Assembly: GCF_010499455.1 (NCBI RefSeq)
Contig: NZ_JAAGOH010000002.1
Coordinates: 1-64,000, forward strand
Reading direction: 5' to 3'
Source of the DNA: Ideonella livida
GTDB taxonomy: Bacteria > Pseudomonadota > Gammaproteobacteria > Burkholderiales > Burkholderiaceae_C
Length of the DNA: 64,000 nt
Positions 57,684 to 64,000 of the stretch are shown in pieces. The notes beneath the pieces were generated by a model, which did not search any database, was not told the origin of the DNA, and saw only the letters and a list, made by a program, of their open reading frames with translations. Position 1 is the first letter of the stretch. Each line of letters starts with the position of its first letter. The position numbers and the translations under genes are program-made.

Positions 57684-58982
57684 ATGCTCGACCTGCTCAT
57701 CACCCACGCCACCTTGCCCGATGGCCGCACCGGCCAGGGCGTGGCCGTGCAAGACGGCCTGATCTGCGACATCGGCCCGCACCTCAGCGCCACCAACGCC
57801 CCGGCCCACCAGGTGGTGGACGCCCAGGGCCAGCTGCTCAGCCCGCCCTTTGTCGACGCGCACTTCCACCTGGACGCCGCACTGAGCTACGGCCTGCCAC
57901 GCGTCAACCAGAGCGGCACCCTGCTGGAGGGCATCGCCCTGTGGGGCGAACTCAAGCCCCAGCTCACCCAGGAGGCCCTGGTGGACCGCGCCCTGGCCTA
58001 TTGCGACTGGGCCATGGCCCAGGGCCTGCTGGCCATCCGCAGCCACGTGGACGTGTGTGACCCGCGCCTGCTGGCGGTGGATGCGCTGCTGGAGGTCAAG
58101 CGCCGCGTGGCGCCCTACCTGGACCTGCAGCTGGTGGCCTTTCCGCAAGACGGCGTGCTGCGCAGCCCCGGCGCGCTGGACCAGCTGAAAGAAGCCCTGC
58201 GCCGGGGCGTGGACGTGGTGGGCGGCATTCCCCACTTTGAGCGCACCATGGCCGACGGCGCCGCCAGCGTGCGCATGCTCTGCGAGCTGGCCGCTGAGCA
58301 AGGCAAGCGTGTGGACATGCACTGCGACGAGAGCGACGACCCGCTCAGCCGCCATGTGGAGACCCTGGCGGCCGAAACCGTGCGCCTGGGCCTGCACGGC
58401 CGCGTGACCGGCAGCCACCTCACCTCCATGCACAGCATGGACAACTACTACGTCAGCAAGCTCCTGCCGCTGATGGCCGAAGCCCGGCTGGGCGTGGTGG
58501 CCAACCCGCTCATCAACATCACCTTGCAGGGCCGCCACGACGCCTATCCCAAGCGCCGGGGCATGACCCGCGTGCCCGAGCTGCTGGCGGCCGGCCTGAC
58601 GGTGGCCTTTGGCCACGACTGCGTGATGGACCCCTGGTACAGCCTGGGCGCAGCCGACATGCTGGAGGTGGCGCAGATGGGCCTGCATGTGGCCCAGATG
58701 ACCAGCCAGGCCGGCATGCGCCAGTGCTTTGAAGCGGTGACCACCGCGCCGGCACGACTGCTGGGGCTGGACCACTTCGGCCTGGCCCCGGGGCGCGAGG
58801 CCAGCCTGGTGCTGCTGCAGGCCAGCGACCCGGTTGAGGCCCTGCGCCTGCGCGCCACCCGGCTACAGGTGTGGCGCCGGGGCCGGCTGCTGGCCGAGAG
58901 CGCGCCGCGCCAGAGCCTGCTGCATGTCAGTGGGGGCGCACCGCGCCCGGTGGACTGGCGACTGGGGCCGCGGGCGGCCTGA
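57684..58982 (+). CDS. Cytosine deaminase-like amidohydrolase
   Basis: 432-residue metal-dependent amidohydrolase of the CodA group. The metal site is visible in PPFVDAHFHLDAAL (HxH near residue 65), RSHVDVCDP, DMHCDESDDP, SHLTSMHSM and the diagnostic FGHDCVMDPWYSLGAADML, all close in form to E. coli CodA. Such enzymes deaminate cytosine or related pyrimidines; many close homologues act on other heterocycles, so the substrate is open. ATG 57684 has GGGAG upstream; the 26 extra upstream codons are Pro/Cys-rich and look non-coding. Divergent from the Rieske oxygenase. Confidence 0.88.
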   Translation: MLDLLITHATLPDGRTGQGVAVQDGLICDIGPHLSATNAPAHQVVDAQGQLLSPPFVDAHFHLDAALSYGLPRVNQSGTLLEGIALWGELKPQLTQEALVDRALAYCDWAMAQGLLAIRSHVDVCDPRLLAVDALLEVKRRVAPYLDLQLVAFPQDGVLRSPGALDQLKEALRRGVDVVGGIPHFERTMADGAASVRMLCELAAEQGKRVDMHCDESDDPLSRHVETLAAETVRLGLHGRVTGSHLTSMHSMDNYYVSKLLPLMAEARLGVVANPLINITLQGRHDAYPKRRGMTRVPELLAAGLTVAFGHDCVMDPWYSLGAADMLEVAQMGLHVAQMTSQAGMRQCFEAVTTAPARLLGLDHFGLAPGREASLVLLQASDPVEALRLRATRLQVWRRGRLLAESAPRQSLLHVSGGAPRPVDWRLGPRAA

Positions 58983-59015
58983 CCACGTCACCGAACACCC
59001 CACAGGGCCGCCGCC

Positions 59016-59858
59016 TCAGCGGGTCATCGACCGCCGACAAAGGTAGCTCAGGCCGTCAACCAGGGCCACCAGGGCCAGCATGGCCCCCACGATGGTGGCG
59101 GTGCGTGGCATCTGGAACAGGCCCATGTGGAAGGCCAGCAGCTGGCCCAGGCCACCCGCCCCCACCACACCCAGCACCGCCGCGGCGCGGATGTTGTTCT
59201 CCCAGCGGTAGAGGGTGTAGCTCAGCAGCTGGGGCAGCACCTGCGGCAGCGTGGCGTAGGCCAGCACCACCCAGCGGCCCACGCCCTGCAGGCGCAGCGC
59301 CTGGGCCGGCCCCGGCGGCGCGTTCTCCAGCGCCTCGGCAAACAAGCGGCCCAGCACGCCGCTGGTGTGCACCGCCAGCGCCAAGGTACCAGCCAAGGGC
59401 CCGAGGCCGGCGGAGATGAGCAGCAGCGCCGCCCACACCAGCTCGGGCACGGCCCGTAGGGCATTGAGCAGCCAGCGAGTGGGCCACCGGACCCAGGGGC
59501 GGCCGCCGTCCAGGCCACTCTCCGGCCCCGTCTCCCGCCGGGCCGCCGGCACCGCCAGCACCAGCCCGGCCACCGCCGCCAGCAGCGTGCCCCAAGCCGA
59601 CATGGCCAGGGTCTCCAGCGTGGCCGCTGCCACCTTGGCCACAAAGGGCGCCGAGAGGTCGGGCGGGAAGAACTCGCCCACGAAGCGTCCCATGGCCGAC
59701 AGCGCCTGCGGCGCAAAGAACGCGGCCCACTGCAGGTCCAGGCTCCAGAAACTGGCCCCCACCAGGGCCAGCAGGCCCAGGCCCCACCACAGCGCCGCGC
59801 TGCGGGCATGCAGCAGCGGCGGCGGCAGGTCGGGCGGCACGGGAGAAGAGGAAGACAT
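59016..59858 (-). CDS. PhnE-like ABC transporter permease 2 (putative selenium uptake)
   Basis: 280-residue membrane permease of the phosphonate-type BPD transporter class. About six membrane spans; the coupling-loop region reads ENAPPGPAQALRLQGVGR and the C-terminal part has the typical YTLYRWENNIRAAAVLGVVGAGGLGQLL. The N-terminal 20 residues are Ser/Pro-rich. Last gene of the four-gene unit, 24 bp after the first permease. Its ligand follows from the binding protein (see the gene at 61595). Confidence 0.9.
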   Translation of the reverse strand: MSSSSPVPPDLPPPLLHARSAALWWGLGLLALVGASFWSLDLQWAAFFAPQALSAMGRFVGEFFPPDLSAPFVAKVAAATLETLAMSAWGTLLAAVAGLVLAVPAARRETGPESGLDGGRPWVRWPTRWLLNALRAVPELVWAALLLISAGLGPLAGTLALAVHTSGVLGRLFAEALENAPPGPAQALRLQGVGRWVVLAYATLPQVLPQLLSYTLYRWENNIRAAAVLGVVGAGGLGQLLAFHMGLFQMPRTATIVGAMLALVALVDGLSYLCRRSMTR

Positions 59859-59882
59859 GGCGGCGTCCGTCCGGGCGTCGAA

Positions 59883-60731
59883 TCAGGCCAGGGCCCGGCG
59901 CAGCGCCGTGCTGGCGCGGTCGGCCAGGGCCACCAGGGCCACAAACACCGCCAGCAAGGTGAGCACCTCGCCACCGGCAAACATCTTCATGGCACTGTCC
60001 ATCTGCTGGCCCAGGCCGCCGGCCCCCACAAAGCCCAGCACCACCGAGCTGCGGATGGCGCACTCCCAGCGGTAGACGGTGTAAGACAGCAGCTCTCCTG
60101 CGTTCTGCGGCAGCAGACCATAGAAGAAGGCCTGCAAACGGCCGCTGCCGTTGCGCAGCAGGGCCTGGGCCACGGGCGCCTCGGCGCTTTCCAGGATCTC
60201 ACCGTAGACCTTGCCCAGCATGCCGCCATAGGTCAATGCAATGGCCAGCACCCCGGCGGTGGGCCCCAGGCCGACCACCCGCACAAAGACCAGGGCCCAG
60301 ACCAGCTCGGGCACCGAGCGCAGGACCACCAGGGCCCAACGCAGCGCCTGGCGCAGGCAGGCCGGCCCGGCCGCCATGGGCCCGGCCAGGGCCGAGATGG
60401 ACAGCACCCGCGCCGTGGCCAGGGTGGCGGGCACGGCAATCATCAGGCCCAGGGTGATGCCCGCGGTGGCCATGGCCACCGTGCGCCAGGTGGACACAGC
60501 CACCTCGCGCAGAAAGCCGCCGCCCACCGCCGGTGGCCAGAAGCCCGACAGGAACAGCGTGGTCTGACGCAGGCTCTCCGCCTCCCAGAGCACCCAGGGG
60601 CGGAACTCGCAGGCCACCGCCAGTGGCCACAGCACCACCACCGCGGCCAGCCACGCACCCAGGCGGCGCGGCAGCGCCGGGTCCCGCAGGCGGGGCGGCA
60701 GGGCGGCGGCCGAGGCGCTGGCAGCAGTCAT
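59883..60731 (-). CDS. PhnE-like ABC transporter permease 1 (putative selenium uptake)
   Basis: 282-residue permease, paralogue of the next gene. It carries the same C-terminal PhnE stretch (YTVYRWECAIRSSVVLGFVGAGGLGQQM) and an EAxxG-like coupling loop (ESAEAPVAQALLRNGSGR). About six membrane spans. ATG 60731 shares the four bases ATGA with the stop of the ATPase gene, so the two are translationally coupled; a second ATG six bases earlier is also in frame. Two permease genes, rather than one, make the channel a heterodimer. Confidence 0.9.
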   Translation of the reverse strand: MTAASASAAALPPRLRDPALPRRLGAWLAAVVVLWPLAVACEFRPWVLWEAESLRQTTLFLSGFWPPAVGGGFLREVAVSTWRTVAMATAGITLGLMIAVPATLATARVLSISALAGPMAAGPACLRQALRWALVVLRSVPELVWALVFVRVVGLGPTAGVLAIALTYGGMLGKVYGEILESAEAPVAQALLRNGSGRLQAFFYGLLPQNAGELLSYTVYRWECAIRSSVVLGFVGAGGLGQQMDSAMKMFAGGEVLTLLAVFVALVALADRASTALRRALA

Positions 60732-61561
60732 CGGCATTGCATCATCACCGGCGGCGGGGGCGCGGCCGGCGGCCCGTCAGGCAGCGGCGGCGCGGCCTGC
60801 AGCTCGTGCTCATGCTGGGCGTACAGCGCAGCCAGATGCGCCGGGGTCACGTCTGCGGCGGGCAGGTCAAACACCAACTGGCCCTGTCGCAGGCCCATCA
60901 CCCGTGGAAAGCGCGCCAGCGCCAGTTCCACCTGGTGCAGGCTGGCCACCAGGGTCACGCCCCGCTGGCGGGCCTGGCCGGTCAGGGTGTCCAGCGCCTG
61001 GCGCGCCCGGGTGGGGTCCAGGGCGGAAAGCGGCTCGTCGATCAGCCACAACCGGGCCGGGGCCATGAGCGCACGGGCCAAGCCCACACGCTGGCGCTCA
61101 CCGCCGGAGAGGCGGTCCACACGCTCAAACAACTTGTCCGCCAGGTCAAACGCCGCCAGCGCCTGATGGGCCGCGGGCAGTTCGCGGGGATGGAAGAGCG
61201 AGGCCAGGCTGGCCCATAGGCCCAGCTGGGGCAGGCGTCCGGCCAGCACCGCCGTGACCACCCGCTGGCGCGGGGGCAGCGGCGGCGTCTGGGGTGCCAG
61301 AAAGAGCTGGCCGCGCAGGCGTTGCAGCGCCGGCCGCGGCAGCGCCCAGGGGTCTTGCCCGCCCAGACGCAGCCCGCCCTGGGCCGGGCGCAGCGCGCAG
61401 CCCAGGCCCAGCAGCAGGCTGGTCTTGCCCGCGCCCGAGGGACCGATCACCGCCACCTGCTCGCCCGCGACCACGCGCAGGTTCAGCGGCCCCAGGGCCG
61501 GGGCCGCGTTTGGCCGTGCCGCCGGGTGGCGCAGCGCCAGCGACTGCAGTTCAAGTTCCAT
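60728..61561 (-). CDS. PhnC-like ABC transporter ATPase (putative selenium uptake)
   Basis: 277-residue nucleotide-binding subunit. Walker A GPSGAGKTSLL near residue 40, the Q-loop after APQTPPLPP, signature LSGGERQRVGLARAL near 152, Walker B RLWLIDEPLSALD, and the H-loop Lys/His region VASLHQVELA are all present. It couples ATP hydrolysis to the two permeases encoded downstream. Its stop overlaps the next start (ATGA). The tail (about 20 residues) is Pro-rich. Confidence 0.92.
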   Translation of the reverse strand: MELELQSLALRHPAARPNAAPALGPLNLRVVAGEQVAVIGPSGAGKTSLLLGLGCALRPAQGGLRLGGQDPWALPRPALQRLRGQLFLAPQTPPLPPRQRVVTAVLAGRLPQLGLWASLASLFHPRELPAAHQALAAFDLADKLFERVDRLSGGERQRVGLARALMAPARLWLIDEPLSALDPTRARQALDTLTGQARQRGVTLVASLHQVELALARFPRVMGLRQGQLVFDLPAADVTPAHLAALYAQHEHELQAAPPLPDGPPAAPPPPVMMQCR

Positions 61562-61594
61562 GCACGCGATCCCGTGGGCCGCCAGCCAGGGGGC

Positions 61595-62476
61595 TCAGAT
61601 CAGCCCGGCGCTGCGCGCGGCGGCCTCGATGCCCTTGTAGTTCTCGGCCTGGGTGGGCACAAAGCGCGTGGCCCGCTGCAACTCCAGGATCTCCTTGCCC
61701 TCGGGCGTGGACTTGTTCAGCGTCAGGAAGGCCTGGGTGAGCTTGTCGCGCAGGGCCGCCGGCATGTCGGCATGCACGGTCCAGTTGTAGTCGTGGTAAG
61801 CCGGTGTGGTGTAGAAGACGCGGACCTTGGCCGTGTCCACCTTCTTGTCGGCCACGAACTTCTCCCACACCGAGATGTTGAGCGCCCCGGCCTGCACCTT
61901 GCCTGCCGCCACCGCGGCGATGGTGGCGTCGTGTGCGCCGCTGAAGGCCACGCGGCGCAGCGCCTTGTCCGGATCCACCCCGGCCTGCAGCAAGAAGCTG
62001 CGCGGCATCAGGTGGCCCGAGGTGCTGCTGGGCGAGCCGAAGCTCAGGTCGCGGCCCTTCAGGTCGGCCAGGCCCTGAACGGCCGGGTCGGTGGTGATGA
62101 AGACCGAGCGGAAGCGCTCGTCCTCCTCGCGCTGCACCAGCGGCATGACCTTGCCGCCCGAGCGGATGCTGGCCTGCACGAAGGTGAAACCCCCGAACCA
62201 GGCCAGGTCCACCTTGCGGCTCACCAGGGTCTCCACCGCCGCGGCGTAGTCGGTCACCGGGGTGAACTCCACCTTCATGGCCAGCTTGGTCTCCAGGTAC
62301 TTGACCAGGGGTGCCGCCTTGCGGGCCAGCTCGGCCGGCGCCTCATCCGGAATGGCGGTGACGCGCAGCACCTGCTGCGCCAGGGCACCGGTGGCCGGCA
62401 CGGCCAGCGTCAGGGCCAGCAGGGACTGCAGCACGGTGCGGCGCAGGGCGACCGGGGCATGGAAGCGAGGGTTCAT
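61595..62476 (-). CDS. PhnD-like periplasmic binding protein (putative selenate ABC transporter, TIGR04553-like)
   Basis: 293-residue exported binding protein. The signal peptide ends near GALAQ (residue 34) and the mature part opens LRVTAIPDEAPAELARK. Landmarks are LVSRKVDLAWFGGFTFVQA, LSFGSPSSTSGHLMPRSFLL near 140 and FSGAHDATIAAVAAGKVQAG. This is the PhnD-related family often annotated as putative selenate/selenite transporter, which is found next to selD. Here it is divergent from selD with 202 bp between starts, supporting a selenium (selenate or selenite) ligand rather than phosphonate. Transport itself is not proven. ATG 62476 lacks a clear ribosome site. First gene of the unit. Confidence 0.87.
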   Translation of the reverse strand: MNPRFHAPVALRRTVLQSLLALTLAVPATGALAQQVLRVTAIPDEAPAELARKAAPLVKYLETKLAMKVEFTPVTDYAAAVETLVSRKVDLAWFGGFTFVQASIRSGGKVMPLVQREEDERFRSVFITTDPAVQGLADLKGRDLSFGSPSSTSGHLMPRSFLLQAGVDPDKALRRVAFSGAHDATIAAVAAGKVQAGALNISVWEKFVADKKVDTAKVRVFYTTPAYHDYNWTVHADMPAALRDKLTQAFLTLNKSTPEGKEILELQRATRFVPTQAENYKGIEAAARSAGLI

Positions 62477-62607
62477 GGCAGACGGGGCGCGGGCGCGCCG
62501 GCGCAAAGGGTGGCAGGGGTAGAGCCGCCGGGACAGATCGCCCGGGCGGCGCAAAGGGCCGACATCGTACCCGCGCCGGCAGGCGCTTGCGGCTATGCTC
62601 GCCCGCC

Positions 62608-62682
62608 ATGGCCCCGCCGGGCCACCCCTGTGCGCGCCCCCCAGCGCGGCGCCCTGACACCGCTCCCGGAGACCCCGCATGA
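62608..62682 (+). CDS. Possible 24-codon leader ORF overlapping selD start
   Basis: ATG 62608 begins a 24-codon frame whose TGA overlaps the selD ATG (ATGA). A TATGCT hexamer lies 62594-62599, so its mRNA would start close to this ATG. Its product is Pro/Arg-rich and has no ribosome site. It may be chance; noted as a possible coupled leader. Confidence 0.25.
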   Translation: MAPPGHPCARPPARRPDTAPGDPA

Positions 62683-63752
62683 CCCCCGCCCCCGCCGCCC
62701 CGGCCGCCGAACCCCGCCTGACCAGCCTCTCCCACGGCGGCGGCTGCGGCTGCAAGATCGCCCCCGGCGTGCTGTCCGACATCCTCAAGGGCACCACCGC
62801 CCTGCCCGTGCCGCGTGAACTGCTGGTGGGCATCGAGACCTCGGACGATGCCGCCGTCTACCAGCTCAACGACGAGCAGGCGCTGATCGCCACCACCGAC
62901 TTCTTCATGCCCATCGTCGACGACCCCTTCGACTTTGGCCGCATCGCCGCCACCAACGCCATCAGCGACGTCTACGCCATGGGCGGTCGCCCCCTGCTGG
63001 CCCTGGCGCTGGTGGGCATGCCCATCAACGTGCTGTCCACCGCCACCATCGGCCGCATCCTGGAAGGCGGCGCCTCGGTCTGCAAGGCCGCGGGCATCCC
63101 CATTGCCGGCGGCCACACCATCGATTCCGTCGAGGCCATCTACGGCTTGGTCGCGCTGGGCCTGGTGCCCCCCCGCCACGTCAAACGCAATGCCGACGCG
63201 CAAGTCGGCGACCTGCTGGTGCTGGGCAAGCCGCTGGGCGTGGGCGTGCTCTCGGCCGCCCTTAAGAAGGGCCGCCTGGACGAGGCGGGCTATGCCCGCA
63301 TGATCGACACCACCACCCGACTCAACACGCCTGGCCCCGACCTGGCCGCCCTGGACGGCGTGCACGCCATGACCGATGTCACCGGCTTTGGCCTGGCCGG
63401 CCATGCGCTGGAGGTGGCCCGCGGCTCGGGCTGCCAGGTGCAGCTGGACTGGGCCGCCGTACCCTGCCTGCCCGGCGTGCGCGACCTGGCCGCCCAGGGC
63501 CTGGTGACCGGCGCTTCGGGCCGCAACTGGGCCGGTTACGGCGCCGAGGTGGCCCTGCCCGCCGGCTTTGACCCTGCCGACCAAGCCTTGCTGACCGACC
63601 CGCAGACCAGTGGCGGCCTGCTGGTGTCCTGCACGCCGCAGGCGCTGGAGGCGGTGCTGGCCACCTTTGCGCGGCACGGCTTTGGCCAGGCCGCTGTGGT
63701 GGGCCGGGTGGCCCCCGCCACCGCGGGCGGCCCCCGCCTGCAGGTGGCCTGA
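62679..63752 (+). CDS. selD: Selenophosphate synthetase (selenide, water dikinase)
   Basis: 357-residue SelD making selenophosphate from selenide and ATP, for selenocysteine or 2-selenouridine in tRNA. The catalytic pair Cys23 and Lys26 is in HGGGCGCKIAP, a cysteine rather than selenocysteine form. The Asp-rich Mg-ATP motifs (SDDAAVYQ, DVYAMGGRPLLALAL, AGGHTIDS) and the C-terminal LTDPQTSGGLL are normal. ATG 62679 overlaps a short leader frame. Divergent from the PhnCDE-like transporter; together they form a selenium uptake-and-use module. Confidence 0.96.
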   Translation: MTPAPAAPAAEPRLTSLSHGGGCGCKIAPGVLSDILKGTTALPVPRELLVGIETSDDAAVYQLNDEQALIATTDFFMPIVDDPFDFGRIAATNAISDVYAMGGRPLLALALVGMPINVLSTATIGRILEGGASVCKAAGIPIAGGHTIDSVEAIYGLVALGLVPPRHVKRNADAQVGDLLVLGKPLGVGVLSAALKKGRLDEAGYARMIDTTTRLNTPGPDLAALDGVHAMTDVTGFGLAGHALEVARGSGCQVQLDWAAVPCLPGVRDLAAQGLVTGASGRNWAGYGAEVALPAGFDPADQALLTDPQTSGGLLVSCTPQALEAVLATFARHGFGQAAVVGRVAPATAGGPRLQVA

Positions 63753-63893
63753 GCCGCCAGGGCCGGGCCCCGGCCCACCCCGGGCAAACCCCAGGCCCCT
63801 CCATACCCGGCTACTACCCGCCCCACCCGCCCGCTGCCAACAATCGTCGCCATCCCCTCAGTGCCTTCCCCCGAGCCCAAGGAGACGACGACG

Positions 63894-64000
63894 ATGGCCA
63901 AGATCCTGATGCTGTGCGGCGACTACGCCGAAGACTACGAGACCATGGTGCCCTTTCAGGCCCTGCAGGCCGTGGGCCACACGGTGCACGCCGTGGCGCC
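63894..64000 (+). CDS. DJ-1/PfpI family protein (5' fragment)
   Basis: Only the first 35 codons are in the window. The start ([16 protein letters not shown] followed by [14 protein letters not shown]) matches the beginning of DJ-1/PfpI proteins, a fold used by glyoxalase- and chaperone-like enzymes and proteases. AAGGAG lies at good spacing before ATG 63894. The nucleophilic-elbow Cys is beyond the edge. It follows selD by 141 bp in the same direction. Confidence 0.8.
   Translation, partial: MAKILMLCGDYAEDYETMVPFQALQAVGHTVHAVA

Noticed and set aside
59016-62476. Phosphonate uptake (phnCDE) as the role of the ABC genes
   Set aside because: No C-P lyase or phosphonatase genes are present and selD is divergent; the selenium reading fits better, although the family is related to PhnCDE.

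Overview
The window is high-GC (roughly two thirds or more by eye), gene-dense chromosomal DNA from a betaproteobacterium. It most resembles a Burkholderiales member of the Ideonella/Rubrivivax/Aquabacterium/Comamonadaceae type. This rests on gene order (fmdB-DUF502-aspS; DUF971-ubiE ... ubiJ-ubiB; pcm-tolC), a large DUF3683-type FAD/Fe-S dehydrogenase, a selD-linked PhnCDE-like transporter, and TAGAAT-type promoter motifs. The genus is an inference. No phage, plasmid, insertion sequence, integrase or CRISPR array was found, and almost every base belongs to a recognisable gene or a short spacer.

Layout. 1-4029 (minus): a hybrid histidine kinase overlapping a GMC flavoprotein that runs off the left edge. 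4066-4552: the longest gene-free stretch, holding a multi-hairpin element. 4553-6501 (plus): a DUF2459 lipoprotein and a methyltransferase. 6708-16410 (minus): a fatty-acid beta-oxidation block (fadB-like, thiolase, two hotdog thioesterases, acyl-CoA dehydrogenase, two SDRs, a CurA-like reductase, an ElaA-like acetyltransferase), lying downstream of tRNA-Gly(CCC) and its terminator. 16944-18576: trmB and uppP, convergent. 18789-26221 (plus): TetR regulator, RND adaptor, RND pump, a Pcm-family methyltransferase and TolC, together a complete tripartite efflux system ending in a terminator.

26390-30888: acs (minus), a YqhA-like membrane protein and class I fumarase (plus). 30999-35455 (minus): MscS channel, aspS, DUF502 and FmdB proteins. 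35621: PotF-like binding protein (plus). 36774-41324 (minus): ubiquinone genes ubiB, ubiJ and ubiE with galE inserted among them, plus DUF971. 41438-42849 (minus): HIT protein and a VirK/YbjX (DUF535) protein. 43094-47008 (minus): a 1304-residue FAD/4Fe-4S/CCG dehydrogenase. 47191-49359: glycerophosphodiesterase (plus) and argJ (minus). 49490-54480: a BMP-family binding protein, a small membrane protein, an AraC/MFS divergent pair, and a deaminase of the adenine-deaminase type. 54682: secreted subtilase. 56503-58982: divergent Rieske oxygenase and CodA-like amidohydrolase.

59016-64000: a four-gene PhnCDE-like ABC transporter divergent from selD (selenophosphate synthetase), best read as a selenium-uptake module, then the start of a DJ-1/PfpI gene cut by the right edge.

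No completely new defence or mobile system is evident. The points most worth following are the selenium transporter/selD module, the structured element at 4289-4392, a recurrent TCCTAGAATC promoter motif, a set of candidate leaderless promoters, the TetR operator region of the efflux cassette, the giant dehydrogenase, and the Rieske/amidohydrolase pair.
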